Assembly (NCBI GenBank): GCA_032095175.1
Contig: DAMCZI010000029.1
Coordinates: forward strand, 3,617 to 67,616
DNA from: DAMCZI01 sp032095175
Lineage (GTDB): Bacteria > Bacillota > Clostridia > Clostridiales > Caloramatoraceae
Direction: 5' to 3'
Length of the DNA stretch: 64,000 nucleotides
The translations under genes and the position numbers were made by a program. Each line of letters opens with the position of its first letter. Within the stretch, counting starts at the first letter, position 1. The notes under the pieces are model-generated. The model made no database searches, was not told where the DNA came from, and was given only the letters and a program-made list of their open reading frames with translations. Shown one piece after another: positions 8,603 through 16,271 of this stretch.

Positions 8603-9559
8603 CTATTTCTTTTTAAGATAATGAATTGTGTTTATAAACCTTACAGTACCTGTCTTTGCTCTCATTACTACAGATTGTGTCTTTGCCATTTCATTTTGGT
8701 AATACACAACACCTTTTAGTAGATCTCCATCAGAAACCCCTGTTGCTGCGAAGTAAACCTCTTCTCCCTTTACTATATCATCCATCATCATTACCTTTTT
8801 CAAATCCTCAATACCCATCTCGATGCATCTTTCTCTCTCCTGATCATTTTGAGGAATAAGTCTTCCCTGCATATCTCCTCCAAGGCATTTTAATGCTGCT
8901 GCAGCAATAACGCCCTCTGGTGCTCCACCTGAGCCAACCATAATATCAACACCTGTATCCTCAAAGCCTGTGGCAATAGCAGCAGCTATATCTCCATCGG
9001 TTATGAGCTTCATTCTTGCTCCAACCTTTCTTACTTCCTCCATAAGGCCATAATGTCTTTCTCTATCCAGCATTATTACTGTTACATCCTCAACATTCTT
9101 TCCAAGAGCCTTTGCAACATTTTTTATGTTTTTGCTAAGTGGCGCATCAAGGTTAACACATCCCTTTGCCTTTGGGCCAACTGCTATTTTTTCCATGTAC
9201 ATATCTGGTGCATGCAAAAGGCATCCTTTTTTTGCAACCGCCACAACAGCCAGTGCATTGGGCAGTCCTCTTGCAACAAGGTTTGTTCCATCAAGGGGAT
9301 CAACTGCGACATCTACTTCTATTGAAGTATCATCTCCTCCTCCAAGCTTTTCACCTATATAAAGCATTGGTGCTTCATCAAGTTCCCCTTCTCCAATAAC
9401 TACAGTTCCTCTTATCTCCAATACATCAAACATTCTTCTCATTCCATCAACAGCTTCCTGATCTGCTGCATTCTTATCTCCTCTACCCATAAGCTTAGCA
9501 GAACCCAGTGCTGCTGCCTCAGTAACTCTCACAAGTCCAAGTGCCAGATCCTTATCCAT
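8603..9559 (-). CDS. glpX: Fructose-1,6-bisphosphatase class II (GlpX)
   Basis: A 318-aa Mg/Mn-dependent phosphatase converting fructose-1,6-bisphosphate to fructose-6-phosphate in gluconeogenesis. Signatures seen: VTEAAALGSAKLMGRGDKN near the N-terminus, VIGEGELDEAP, the metal-binding VDPLDGTNL near residue 85-93, and ITDGDIAAAI with GSGGAPEGV further on. The ATG at 9559 has GGGAGG upstream; an in-frame TTG/GTG extension of six codons would overlap it. It is a single-gene unit, probably with its own promoter in the AT-rich 220 bp before it. The next gene upstream, a transaldolase-like enzyme, also acts on fructose-6-phosphate. Confidence 0.95.
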   Translation of the reverse strand: MDKDLALGLVRVTEAAALGSAKLMGRGDKNAADQEAVDGMRRMFDVLEIRGTVVIGEGELDEAPMLYIGEKLGGGDDTSIEVDVAVDPLDGTNLVARGLPNALAVVAVAKKGCLLHAPDMYMEKIAVGPKAKGCVNLDAPLSKNIKNVAKALGKNVEDVTVIMLDRERHYGLMEEVRKVGARMKLITDGDIAAAIATGFEDTGVDIMVGSGGAPEGVIAAAALKCLGGDMQGRLIPQNDQERERCIEMGIEDLKKVMMMDDIVKGEEVYFAATGVSDGDLLKGVVYYQNEMAKTQSVVMRAKTGTVRFINTIHYLKKK

Positions 9560-9780
9560 ACAAACATCCTCCCACAAATCCTTTATAGTATATAATAATT
9601 CTCACATAAAACCGTTATATACTTAAATGTTACCCTCTATTAGTCCTTACGGTTTCTTTTTCCATAGCATATAGCATTTTCTCACATAAATATTATATAT
9701 TATATCCCCTGTATCAGTCAATAATAGTATTATATATTTATTATATGTGCTATACTAATAAAGGTGATATTTAATATGTC

Positions 9781-9822
9781 TGCATAAAAAAATAACCGGT
9801 AAACCGGTTATTTTTTTATGCA
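9781..9822. terminator. 42-bp near-perfect palindrome, bidirectional terminator-like
   Basis: TGCATAAAAAAATAACCGGT (9781-9800) is exactly complementary to 9803-9822 with a 2-nt loop. The seven-A/T runs flanking ACCGGT give a U-tract on both strands. Expected to end the fsa transcript (minus). Confidence 0.75.
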
Positions 9823-9910
9823 GGTAAGAAGTAATAGTGAAGAGGTAAGAGTTTAGGATAAAACTCTTCGAGTTTTTACAATTATACTTATTCACTATTA
9901 CTTCTTACCT
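9822..9910. repeat. 20-bp inverted repeat flanking a 49-bp core, next to the fsa stop
   Basis: AGGTAAGAAGTAATAGTGAA (9822-9841) is exactly complementary to 9891-9910. The word AGAGGTAAGAG recurs in the core. It lies between the 42-bp palindrome and the fsa stop codon (9912). It looks like a small mobile or REP-like palindrome; I see only this copy in the window. Confidence 0.6.
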
Positions 9911-9911
9911 C

Positions 9912-10571
9912 TTACTTATTTACAAATTTTTGAGGTACCTTTTTCCAATCGTTAAGGAACTTTTCAATTCCTATATCAGTCTGAGGATGCTTAGTAAGTT
10001 GTTCTAATACCTTATAGGGTATTGTTGATATATGAGCTCCAGAAAGTGCAGCATTTATTGCATGCATTGGTGTTCTAATACTTGCAGCTATTATCTCAGT
10101 ATCTATGCCATAGTTATCAAATATAGCAACTATTTCTCTAATAAGATTCATTCCATCCATTCCATAATCATCTAGCCTTCCAACAAATGGACTTACATAG
10201 CTTGCCCCTGCCTTTGCTGCAAGGAGTGCCTGGCCTGATGAAAATATAAGTGTTACATTTGTCTTTATTCTCTCAGCAGAAAGCACCTTAACAGCCTTCA
10301 GTCCTTCAATTGTCATAGGTATCTTTATTACGACGTTTGGATGTATTTTTGCAAGTTCTCTTGCTTCTTTAATCATTCCCTCATGTTCAAGGCTAATAAC
10401 CTCAGCACTTATAGGGCCATCAACTATTGAAGTTATCTCTTTTACAACCTCAATAAAATCCCTGCCTTCCTTTGCTATAAGTGAAGGATTGGTAGTAACT
10501 CCGCTGAGTATACCCCAGCTTTCCACTTCTCTTATTTCATTTACATTAGCAGTATCAATAAATATCTTCAT
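9912..10571 (-). CDS. fsa: Transaldolase / fructose-6-phosphate aldolase family (TalC-like)
   Basis: A 219-aa TIM-barrel aldolase of the short transaldolase subgroup. It begins MKIFIDTANVNEIRE and shows GVTTNPSLIAKEG near residue 25 and the Schiff-base lysine in VVIKIPMT near residue 84, then NVTLIFS and SPFVGRLDD. Members either transfer dihydroxyacetone units in the pentose-phosphate pathway or cleave fructose-6-phosphate; sequence alone cannot separate the two here. It starts with a strong GGAGG site and follows a zinc-ribbon gene at 27 bp spacing, suggesting co-transcription. Confidence 0.9.
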   Translation of the reverse strand: MKIFIDTANVNEIREVESWGILSGVTTNPSLIAKEGRDFIEVVKEITSIVDGPISAEVISLEHEGMIKEARELAKIHPNVVIKIPMTIEGLKAVKVLSAERIKTNVTLIFSSGQALLAAKAGASYVSPFVGRLDDYGMDGMNLIREIVAIFDNYGIDTEIIAASIRTPMHAINAALSGAHISTIPYKVLEQLTKHPQTDIGIEKFLNDWKKVPQKFVNK

Positions 10572-10598
10572 AGCATATCCTCCATAATACTTTTTTAA

Positions 10599-10994
10599 CT
10601 ATTTCACGATTCTTCTAGTTCTTTCTTCACCAATTCCAAGCAATTTTAAAAGTTCATTCATGTCATTCATGTACCTTATAACAAAATCATCTACGTTTTT
10701 GTTTCTTCCCAGAAAAGCTATTTCAATACCCGTGACAGGACAAACTGCAATATCCATAGGTTTACTCATTAAATCCTTCAATTTAAACCTGTAGCTGTGC
10801 TGAATTTCACAGGCAATACATGGGATATCTACTAAAAGCTCTCCTTTATTTATATGTATTCTTAGAATATTCTTTCCACAGCTGCATTTAAATACTTCCT
10901 TGTCTTTTACCTCGAAAAGGTTTATATCAAATATTTTGTATTTCCCACACTGGCTGCATTTAACTGCAATTCTTCCGGAAGCGTCAAGTATCAT
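10599..10994 (-). CDS. Zinc-ribbon protein of unknown function
   Basis: A 131-aa soluble protein with cysteine pairs CSQC (near residue 13), CSC (near 37), CIAC (near 59) and a single C-P near 84, consistent with one or two metal-binding knuckles. The C-terminal third is helical with no membrane segment. I recognise it only as a conserved clostridial type without assigned function. It lies just upstream of the transaldolase-like gene on the same strand, and divergent from kal. Good ribosome site GGAGGTGA before ATG 10994. Confidence 0.75.
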   Translation of the reverse strand: MILDASGRIAVKCSQCGKYKIFDINLFEVKDKEVFKCSCGKNILRIHINKGELLVDIPCIACEIQHSYRFKLKDLMSKPMDIAVCPVTGIEIAFLGRNKNVDDFVIRYMNDMNELLKLLGIGEERTRRIVK

Positions 10995-11345
10995 TTAATT
11001 CACCTCCATGCTATAGTATTCTCCACCTTTTATTAAATTCCTTCGCTATTAATAAAATATTAACAAAACAGTTTTTAACATATTTTTCCCGTATTCAACC
11101 ATTTAATCCGTTTATTACAATTGTATTCCTCATTATCTCTTAAATACTCAAAATACATCCATTTTATTATTTAATTTGTTAGACAAAAGAAGGATTTTAT
11201 GCATGTCATGAAGAATACTATATGTTGGATACAAAAATCGATGACCATTTTGCAAATTTAATAAAAAGTCATCGGTTAAAATGGCAAAACTAGTAAGTTC
11301 TAATTGATTTATAAGTTTTAGCCAATAAAATATATTATGCTTATA
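10995..11345. other. Divergent intergenic region upstream of kal
   Basis: About 350 bp between a minus-strand zinc-ribbon gene and kal. No ORF. It contains two interlocking complementary pairs (separate entry, 11237-11284). A possible sigma-A promoter for kal is TTGATT near 11304 with TAAAAT about 16 bp later. No sigma-54 element with correct GG/GC spacing was found, unlike the kdd-kam operon. Confidence 0.4.
11237..11284 (+). promoter_or_regulatory. Interlocking inverted repeats upstream of kal
   Basis: ATCGATGAC (11237-11245) can pair with GTCATCGGT (11268-11276), and CATTTTG (11246-11252) with TAAAATG (11277-11283). The two pairings are interleaved (A-B-A'-B'), so as RNA they would form either a pseudoknot or two alternative hairpins; as DNA they could be overlapping operators. 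Located 75 nt before the kal start. Confidence 0.45.
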
Positions 11346-11358
11346 GGAGGTTTTTGCT

Positions 11359-11760
11359 ATGCCAGTAGGAGAAAAAGTAATAATAAGATTAAGGATGTCA
11401 AGCCACGATGCACATTATGGTGGAAATCTTGTAGATGGAGCAAGAATGCTTCAACTTTTTGGAGATGTTGCAACAGAATTATTAATTCGTCACGATGGAG
11501 ATGAGGGACTATTTAGAGCATATGACAGTGTAGAATTCCTTAACCCTGTATTTGCAGGAGACTATATTGAAGCAGTTGGAGAAATTGTTTCAGTAGGAAA
11601 TACATCAAGAAAAATGGTATTTGAAGCAAGAAAGGTAATCATTCCTTCAAATATACCAGGAAACGATTCAGCATGTGACGTTTTAGCTGAACCAATAGTT
11701 GTTTGTAAAGCTTCAGGTACTTGTGTTACTCCTAAAGACAAACAAAGATATAATAAATAG
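11359..11760 (+). CDS. kal: 3-aminobutyryl-CoA ammonia-lyase (lysine fermentation)
   Basis: A 133-aa hotdog-fold protein starting MPVGEKVIIRLRMSSHDAHYGGNLVDGA, characteristic of Kal. It deaminates L-3-aminobutyryl-CoA to crotonyl-CoA, the last lysine-specific step before the butyrate route. The ATG at 11359 has AGGAGG 8 nt upstream. The stop is followed after 12 bp by kce, so the two are one operon ended by a strong terminator. The other lysine genes (kdd, kamA-E) are more than 40 kb away on the opposite strand. Identification rests on family resemblance plus the adjacent kce. Confidence 0.92.
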   Translation: MPVGEKVIIRLRMSSHDAHYGGNLVDGARMLQLFGDVATELLIRHDGDEGLFRAYDSVEFLNPVFAGDYIEAVGEIVSVGNTSRKMVFEARKVIIPSNIPGNDSACDVLAEPIVVCKASGTCVTPKDKQRYNK

Positions 11761-11772
11761 GAGGGAATGCAA

Positions 11773-12591
11773 ATGGAAAAGTTAATTATAACATGCTGCC
11801 TAACAGGAGCAGAGGTTACAAAAGAACAGTGCCCTGCAGTACCATATACTGTAGAGGAAATGGCTCAGTCCGCATACGAAGCATATAAAGCAGGAGCTTC
11901 AATAATACACATTCATGTTAGAACTGATGAGGGGGTTCCTACTCAGTCACAGGAAAGATTTAAGGTTATACTTGATGCAATAAGGGGAAAATGCCCTGAT
12001 GCTATACTTCAGGTTTCAACTGGCGGAGCAGTTGGAATGAGTGATGAGGAAAGACTTCAGCCAGTTAATCTTCATCCAGAGATGGCAACACTTGATGCTG
12101 GAACAACAAACTTTGGAGATGACATATTTGTAAATACATGGCCATCACTTGTAAACTTCGCAAAGAAGATGAAGGAATACAATGTAAAGCCCGAAATAGA
12201 GGTATTTGACAGAGGAATGATTGAGAACGCTGCTAGACTTCATAAGATGGGTCTAATAGATGCACCAATGCATTTCGATTTTGTTCTAGGAGTTCCAGGA
12301 GGAATGCCTGCAACAATGGAAGATTTAATGCATATGGTTCGTTCAATTCCATGTGGTTCAACCTGGACAGTTGCAGGTGTTGGAAGATTCCAGCTTCCTA
12401 TGGCTGCAGCAGCAATAATTTCAGGTGGACATGCTAGAGTAGGACTTGAGGATAACATATACTATACAAAGGGTGTTCTTGTAAAGTCAAACGGAGAGCT
12501 TGTTGAAAGAGTTGTAAGACTTGCCAAGGAACTAGGCAGAGAAGTTGCAACTCCAGATGAAGCAAGAAGAATCTTAAGCCTTAAGAAATAG
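11773..12591 (+). CDS. kce: 3-keto-5-aminohexanoate cleavage enzyme (lysine fermentation)
   Basis: A 272-aa TIM-barrel enzyme of the BKACE (DUF849) family. It condenses 3-keto-5-aminohexanoate with acetyl-CoA to give acetoacetate and 3-aminobutyryl-CoA, the substrate of Kal. Seen are the N-terminal AVTGAE-like TCCLTGAEVTKEQCP, the zinc-ligand HIHVR near residue 46, the LDAGTTNFGDD segment and GHARVGLEDN near the C-terminus. I chose the ATG at 11773 because GGAGG lies 8 nt upstream; the ATG two codons earlier overlaps it too closely. Confidence 0.95.
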   Translation: MEKLIITCCLTGAEVTKEQCPAVPYTVEEMAQSAYEAYKAGASIIHIHVRTDEGVPTQSQERFKVILDAIRGKCPDAILQVSTGGAVGMSDEERLQPVNLHPEMATLDAGTTNFGDDIFVNTWPSLVNFAKKMKEYNVKPEIEVFDRGMIENAARLHKMGLIDAPMHFDFVLGVPGGMPATMEDLMHMVRSIPCGSTWTVAGVGRFQLPMAAAAIISGGHARVGLEDNIYYTKGVLVKSNGELVERVVRLAKELGREVATPDEARRILSLKK

Positions 12592-12597
12592 GCTGTG

Positions 12598-12630
12598 TGG
12601 CACGGTAATTTGATTACCGTGCCATTTTTA
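12598..12630 (+). terminator. Terminator of the kal-kce operon
   Basis: Perfect 12-bp stem TGGCACGGTAAT / ATTACCGTGCCA (12598-12609 with 12613-12624) followed by TTTTTA. Placed 7 bp after the kce stop. Confidence 0.95.
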
Positions 12631-12654
12631 TCTTGGTTTTATGCTTGCAAGGCC

Positions 12655-12858
12655 GTTTCCACCGGGATGTATACCATTGGAAAACACTCCCTAGATGTTG
12701 AAATTCTAAGATTATTGGGATGGTGACAAACTAAGAACATTCGATAACTCGGATTCCCTCAAACAATCGTATGTTCTAAGGTTCTCACCATCCCAATAAT
12801 CAAGAATTTCTAACATTCGGTCGAATCGTTTTCCAATGGTATACATCCCGGTGGAAAC
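12655..12858. repeat. 204-bp foldback (imperfect palindrome) element
   Basis: The ends are a perfect 31-bp inverted repeat (12655-12685 with 12828-12858) starting GTTTCCACCGGGATGTATAC. Pairing continues imperfectly inward, including ATTATTGGGATGGTGA with its complement (near 12711 and 12785), to a centre near 12757. No ORF. Looks like a non-autonomous mobile or REP-type element between kce and the glycosyltransferase gene; single copy in this window. The remaining 110 bp to the next gene is AT-rich with nothing recognisable. Confidence 0.75.
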
Positions 12859-12968
12859 TGGTTTTACATGAATAGAAGTGAGTATACTACTTTATTGCCT
12901 ATAATAAAGTTTTTGCATTGGATACATAGTATAAACATTAATAATGTAAAGTCATTAATATAAAACGT

Positions 12969-14216
12969 TTAGTAAGCTGTATCGAGCCAGAATAATTTGT
13001 TTAAGAGGCTGTATATGCCGTAGGCGCTGAGGATTATAACAAAGGGCATGGTGGGGTAGGAGTATCTTGAGAATGTGTAGTAGGGGAGATAGACCAGGGT
13101 AAAGTATATTATGGGGAGTATTAGAAATAGAGAGTCCCTGATCTTTTTCCTTATAGAGAATACGGCACCTGTTAGACCAAGGGCTAACAGAATTAGATGG
13201 TACTTGGCAGTTGTGGTTCCAGTTATGTTAAATACGGGCTTCCAGTAGAAGGGATCCCTCCACATATGCAAAGTCTTGCCTATTGTGTACCAATAAATAT
13301 ATTGAAGGGGGTATTTTTTAAAATATGTCTTCAGCCTGTACTTGCCGGTCTCCATCTCTATCTGGTTGGTCTTTATCACATCCACATCAGGCGTATACGG
13401 TACATAGTCCCTTGTTTGATCATAGTTTATATAGGTACCCTGGAGAAAAGGGTTCCCTGTTGAAAGGGTAAATGGTATAAATCTGTTGAACACAGCATAG
13501 TTCCTGATCCACCATGGACTCATTAATAAAATAAATATTATGGATGTTATAAGTGCTCTTTTAACTGCAAAGCCTATTGGATATTTATATAGCAGCCACA
13601 TGATAAATATGACAATTGGATATAGGGCTGCTGTTGGCCTTATAAGGCAAGCTGCTCCCCATATAATTCCTCCAGCTATGTAATATTTAAGATAACCTGT
13701 TTTAACAGCATAAATCGATAAATATACAAGCAAAAGAAGTAAAACCTTAAACTCCACCTCTGTTAATATCAATCCGGCGCTAAAAAATTCTGGCATATAA
13801 AAAGCATCTAAAATACATGCAATAAACCCCGTTATGCTGTTAAAAAGTTCTCTTCCAATTAAAAACACCATATACACAGAAAATCCCTGAAGAAGTGCCT
13901 GAAACACTCTAAAAGCAACAACTCCAATATCCCATCTTCCAAACAATCTAATAAATCCAGCAAGAAGAATCGGAAACCCTGGCATTACAAAAACAGTTGG
14001 ACTTTTAGGGTCATGATAGGTAAGCATTCCCTTTTCAATAAGTATCTTTGCACTTCTTATATATTTAACATCATCATTATCCATTTTTTCAAGGCTTCCT
14101 AATAGAAAGTAATCTCCATATTTAATCACAGTTGTTATATATAATATAGTTGTTATTATAACTAGTGCAGCAACTCCAAATAATATCCATCTTTTTTCAT
14201 TTTCAAGCTTGAACAT
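12969..14216 (-). CDS. Membrane glycosyltransferase, ArnT/PMT-like (GT39 or GT83 type)
   Basis: A 415-aa integral membrane protein with about ten hydrophobic segments. The first extracellular loop carries the acidic DNDD-x-x-x-Y region (near residue 46) expected for lipid-linked-sugar mannosyl/arabinosyl transferases, followed by PGFPILLAGFIRLFGR. Such enzymes move a sugar from a polyprenyl-phosphate donor onto a lipid or protein outside the membrane. It follows an SMR-like gene, a DUF2304 gene and a DPM1-like GT2, a set that typically makes and flips polyprenyl-phosphate sugars. Acceptor unknown. Good GGAGGAATTCT ribosome site. Confidence 0.85.
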   Translation of the reverse strand: MFKLENEKRWILFGVAALVIITTILYITTVIKYGDYFLLGSLEKMDNDDVKYIRSAKILIEKGMLTYHDPKSPTVFVMPGFPILLAGFIRLFGRWDIGVVAFRVFQALLQGFSVYMVFLIGRELFNSITGFIACILDAFYMPEFFSAGLILTEVEFKVLLLLLVYLSIYAVKTGYLKYYIAGGIIWGAACLIRPTAALYPIVIFIMWLLYKYPIGFAVKRALITSIIFILLMSPWWIRNYAVFNRFIPFTLSTGNPFLQGTYINYDQTRDYVPYTPDVDVIKTNQIEMETGKYRLKTYFKKYPLQYIYWYTIGKTLHMWRDPFYWKPVFNITGTTTAKYHLILLALGLTGAVFSIRKKIRDSLFLILPIIYFTLVYLPYYTFSRYSYPTMPFVIILSAYGIYSLLNKLFWLDTAY

Positions 14217-14272
14217 AGAATTCCTCCATTATGGCATATTCAATGAAATAGCTATATATCCCTTGAATATGC

Positions 14273-14620
14273 CTAATTTATTGATACAAGGTATGCTCCA
14301 AAGACAATGAGAAGTATTCCACACCATCTGCTCAACGGAATATACTCCTTAAAAAAAATCATGCTAAGAATCGCTGTAACTACATAGGATAGGCTTTGGA
14401 TTGGATAAACCTTTGAAAGCTCTTCTCTGGAAAGAATATATAACCATACTATTGTAGCCCCAGCAAATAAAACAAGCCCGCCAATCACATGTGGGGTTAG
14501 AAAAACTTTTAATACTCCATGTATGGAAAAGCTGTTATCCATAGACCTTACTCCTGTCTTCCACAACATCTGACCAATTACCATCAGAAGTATATTTATC
14601 ATCAGCAGCCCATATATCAC
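14273..14620 (-). CDS. Small EamA/SMR-type membrane protein (possible sugar-lipid flippase)
   Basis: A 115-aa protein with four hydrophobic helices, including a late SLSYVVTAILSMIFFKEYIPL segment typical of EamA/SMR half-transporters (ArnE/ArnF-like). In glycosyltransferase clusters these usually flip polyprenyl-phosphate-linked sugars, probably as dimers. Its start overlaps the DUF2304 stop by 4 bp (ATGA type), so the genes are translationally coupled. Function is inferred from family and neighbours. Confidence 0.8.
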   Translation of the reverse strand: MIYGLLMINILLMVIGQMLWKTGVRSMDNSFSIHGVLKVFLTPHVIGGLVLFAGATIVWLYILSREELSKVYPIQSLSYVVTAILSMIFFKEYIPLSRWCGILLIVFGAYLVSIN

Positions 14621-14961
14621 TTATATTCATTCCCTTCCATCTTGCTTTTTAATATTCCAATCTCCTGGGTAAGCCTTATTATTCTTTTCTGCAGAGATGA
14701 TATAACAAGTGTCAAATAAAATATCAAAATTAAACTGAATACAATACCTGTAACAAATAAAAATGCCGGTGCATAACTTATACCTGTAAATACTGCTGCA
14801 TTTTCTACAATATTTTTATTAAGAGAAAGCATACATAAGACCAAACTTACTAAAATCCAGAGCATACAGTAGTGAAAATCAAGCTTCCTTCTCTTCACAT
14901 AATAAAGTGTTATTATTAAAAAAACTGCAGCTAAAATAATACAATATGTGTATACCCTCAT
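14617..14961 (-). CDS. DUF2304 family membrane protein
   Basis: A 114-aa protein with three hydrophobic helices and a basic, glutamate/lysine-rich C-terminal helix (probably coiled coil, about residues 88-114). This matches DUF2304, a family found beside polyprenyl-phosphate glycosyltransferases with no established activity. I start at the ATG at 14961, preceded by GGTGAAAAAG; an earlier GTG belongs to that ribosome site. The gene is separated from the GT2 gene upstream by one copy of a dispersed repeat (14978-15097). Confidence 0.85.
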   Translation of the reverse strand: MRVYTYCIILAAVFLIITLYYVKRRKLDFHYCMLWILVSLVLCMLSLNKNIVENAAVFTGISYAPAFLFVTGIVFSLILIFYLTLVISSLQKRIIRLTQEIGILKSKMEGNEYK

Positions 14962-14977
14962 CTTTTTCACCAACTCT

Positions 14978-15097
14978 CTATATTAATCACACTAAATATC
15001 CTACATTAGGTGCTGTGCGATTAATGAATCAAGGAATATGATTTCACATTAATTTTTAGGGTCGAGCATTGCAGAATCATTTATGAGAAATATATAT
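14978..15097 (-). repeat. Dispersed ~115-bp intergenic repeat, copy 1
   Basis: Read on the minus strand it matches the copies at 19491, 41170 and 51937, sharing CATAAATGATTCT, ATTGCTCGACC-like, ATTCCTTGATTCATTAATC and a TTTAGT-x-x-GATTAATATA end. It fills the whole gap between the GT2 stop and the DUF2304 ribosome site. Confidence 0.75.
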
Positions 15098-15778
15098 CTA
15101 AGGCTGAAGTATCAACGCCAGGGTAACCTTTATCATATAATAGATTGCTTTCATCGGTGTTATCGATGATTTCCCCTGAGTTCTACACTTCATTTTGACA
15201 GGTATCTCCTTTATTCTAACTCCCTTTCTCATGGCATAAACTATGGTTTCAACCTCTGGATAATCTGTTGGATAGTAGTTTGCAAATAAATCTATAACCC
15301 TTTTATTTACTGCTCTATATCCAGAAGTTGTGTCCCTTATGTCTCTTCCTGTGATATCCATAACCACTTTCGAAAAAAAGTTTATCCCCATATTTCTAAA
15401 AGCAGGGGATTTATACCCACTAGTTTCTATAAACCTTGAACCTATAGCCATATCGACTTCTCCAGATATTACAGGTGCAAGCAGTTTGTCTAAATCATAT
15501 GGGTCATGCTGACCATCACCGTCTATTTGAACAACAATATCATAATCTCCTTTACGCCCATATATATATCCCGTTTGCACTGCCCCACCAATGCCAAGGT
15601 TGTAAGGTAGGTCTATAACATAAGCACCTGCTCTTCTAGCTTCTATTGTCGTCTCATCCTCAGAGCCATCATTTACAACTACAACATCTATGTCAGTTCT
15701 TGATTTTTTTATTGAAGATACAACATTATATATACTTTTCTCTTCGTTATAGGCGGGAACTATCGCCATAATACGCAT
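15098..15778 (-). CDS. Glycosyltransferase family 2, DPM1/polyprenyl-phosphate type
   Basis: A 226-aa cytoplasmic GT-A enzyme: AIVPAYNEEKSI at the N-terminus, VVVNDGSEDET near residue 33, the DGDGQHDP metal/nucleotide motif near residue 88 and the TSGYRAVNK acceptor-side motif. It likely transfers a sugar from a nucleotide donor to polyprenyl phosphate, giving the donor for the membrane transferase downstream. A hydrophobic stretch at the C-terminus may anchor it. I choose the ATG at 15778 (GAGGTGATTTG upstream). It heads a four-gene minus-strand cluster. Confidence 0.93.
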   Translation of the reverse strand: MRIMAIVPAYNEEKSIYNVVSSIKKSRTDIDVVVVNDGSEDETTIEARRAGAYVIDLPYNLGIGGAVQTGYIYGRKGDYDIVVQIDGDGQHDPYDLDKLLAPVISGEVDMAIGSRFIETSGYKSPAFRNMGINFFSKVVMDITGRDIRDTTSGYRAVNKRVIDLFANYYPTDYPEVETIVYAMRKGVRIKEIPVKMKCRTQGKSSITPMKAIYYMIKVTLALILQP

Positions 15779-15954
15779 CAAATCACCTCATATAGAATTT
15801 AGCCCTTATAATTAACATGATAGGATGTATAGAATCTTTGAAACATATATATTATGTGCAATTAATTTAATTAATATTAAGTTCCTTATATCTATGGGTT
15901 TACATCTACTCCAAACAATGGTACCATATAAATGAGAATAAATATCATATATAG

Positions 15955-16109
15955 CCCTTGTTAAGGGAGGTTACTGTTCGGATAAACGCTACTGCCCAGA
16001 AACGTCCAAAGACGCCAATGGGTCAGCAGGTACTATCGAATTAAGGTTTTACCTAACGTGGCTGGGTTTACCCAAAGCCTTGCAGTGCCAAAACTCAACG
16101 AGTAAGGGT
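15955..16109 (+). promoter_or_regulatory. M-box (ykoK leader) magnesium riboswitch
   Basis: The conserved M-box core is clear: ACGCTACTGCCCAGAAACGT, then GCCAATGGGTCAGCAGG, and GCAGTGCCAAAACTCAACG near the 3' end. The P1 helix can form between CCCTTG at 15955 and the AACGAG-AAGGG strand at about 16096-16107. M-boxes fold on Mg2+ binding and turn expression off through a downstream terminator, which is present at 16129-16165. The controlled gene is mgtE. Confidence 0.95.
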
Positions 16110-16128
16110 GTTTTTTTATTTGTAAAAG

Positions 16129-16165
16129 ACTCCTATGCTCCATTGAGCAAGGAGTTTATTTTTTT
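16129..16165 (+). terminator. Intrinsic terminator of the M-box expression platform
   Basis: Stem ACTCCT-x-x-GCTC / GAGC-x-AGGAGT (16129-16140 with 16145-16155) followed by TTATTTTTTT. Expected to form when Mg2+ is high. Confidence 0.88.
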
Positions 16166-16178
16166 GGAGGTGGTAGTT

Positions 16179-16271
16179 ATGGATTCTGGTCCTTTACCAA
16201 GTTGTAAAACCAAAATTAAATATGAAAGAATCGGGGCCATAACTGCCCCATCAGTTGTGCTGCCCCGATAA
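16179..16271 (+). CDS. Predicted 30-aa leader peptide between the M-box and mgtE
   Basis: A 30-codon ORF starts at ATG 16179 with an excellent ribosome site (GGAGG at 16166-16170, 8 nt spacing), just after the riboswitch terminator. The peptide starts MDSGPLPSCKTKIKYERIG and ends with VVLPR; prolines sit at positions 5, 7, 24 and 29. Its TAA stop overlaps the AAGGGGG ribosome site of mgtE (start 16284). The last third of the ORF lies in a strong hairpin (16230-16269). I know no named family for it. Its position suggests translational coupling or attenuation of mgtE, a hypothesis from layout only. Confidence 0.6.
   Translation: MDSGPLPSCKTKIKYERIGAITAPSVVLPR
16230..16269 (+). promoter_or_regulatory. 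Hairpin inside the leader ORF, ending at its stop codon
   Basis: Outer stem ATCGGGGC / GCCCCGAT (16230-16237 with 16262-16269), inner stem AACTG / CAGTT (16241-16245 with 16252-16256), loop CCCCAT. The structure ends 2 nt before the mgtE ribosome site. The loop CCCC or the 3' arm GCCCC could alternatively pair with the GGGGG of that site. Confidence 0.65.

Noticed and set aside
11278..11300. Sigma-54 promoter for kal (TGGCA near 11282)
   Set aside because: No GC dinucleotide at the required distance from the GG.
16080..16271. 63-aa ORF starting inside the M-box
   Set aside because: The upstream start lies in the structured riboswitch without ribosome site; only the last 30 codons have a proper start.
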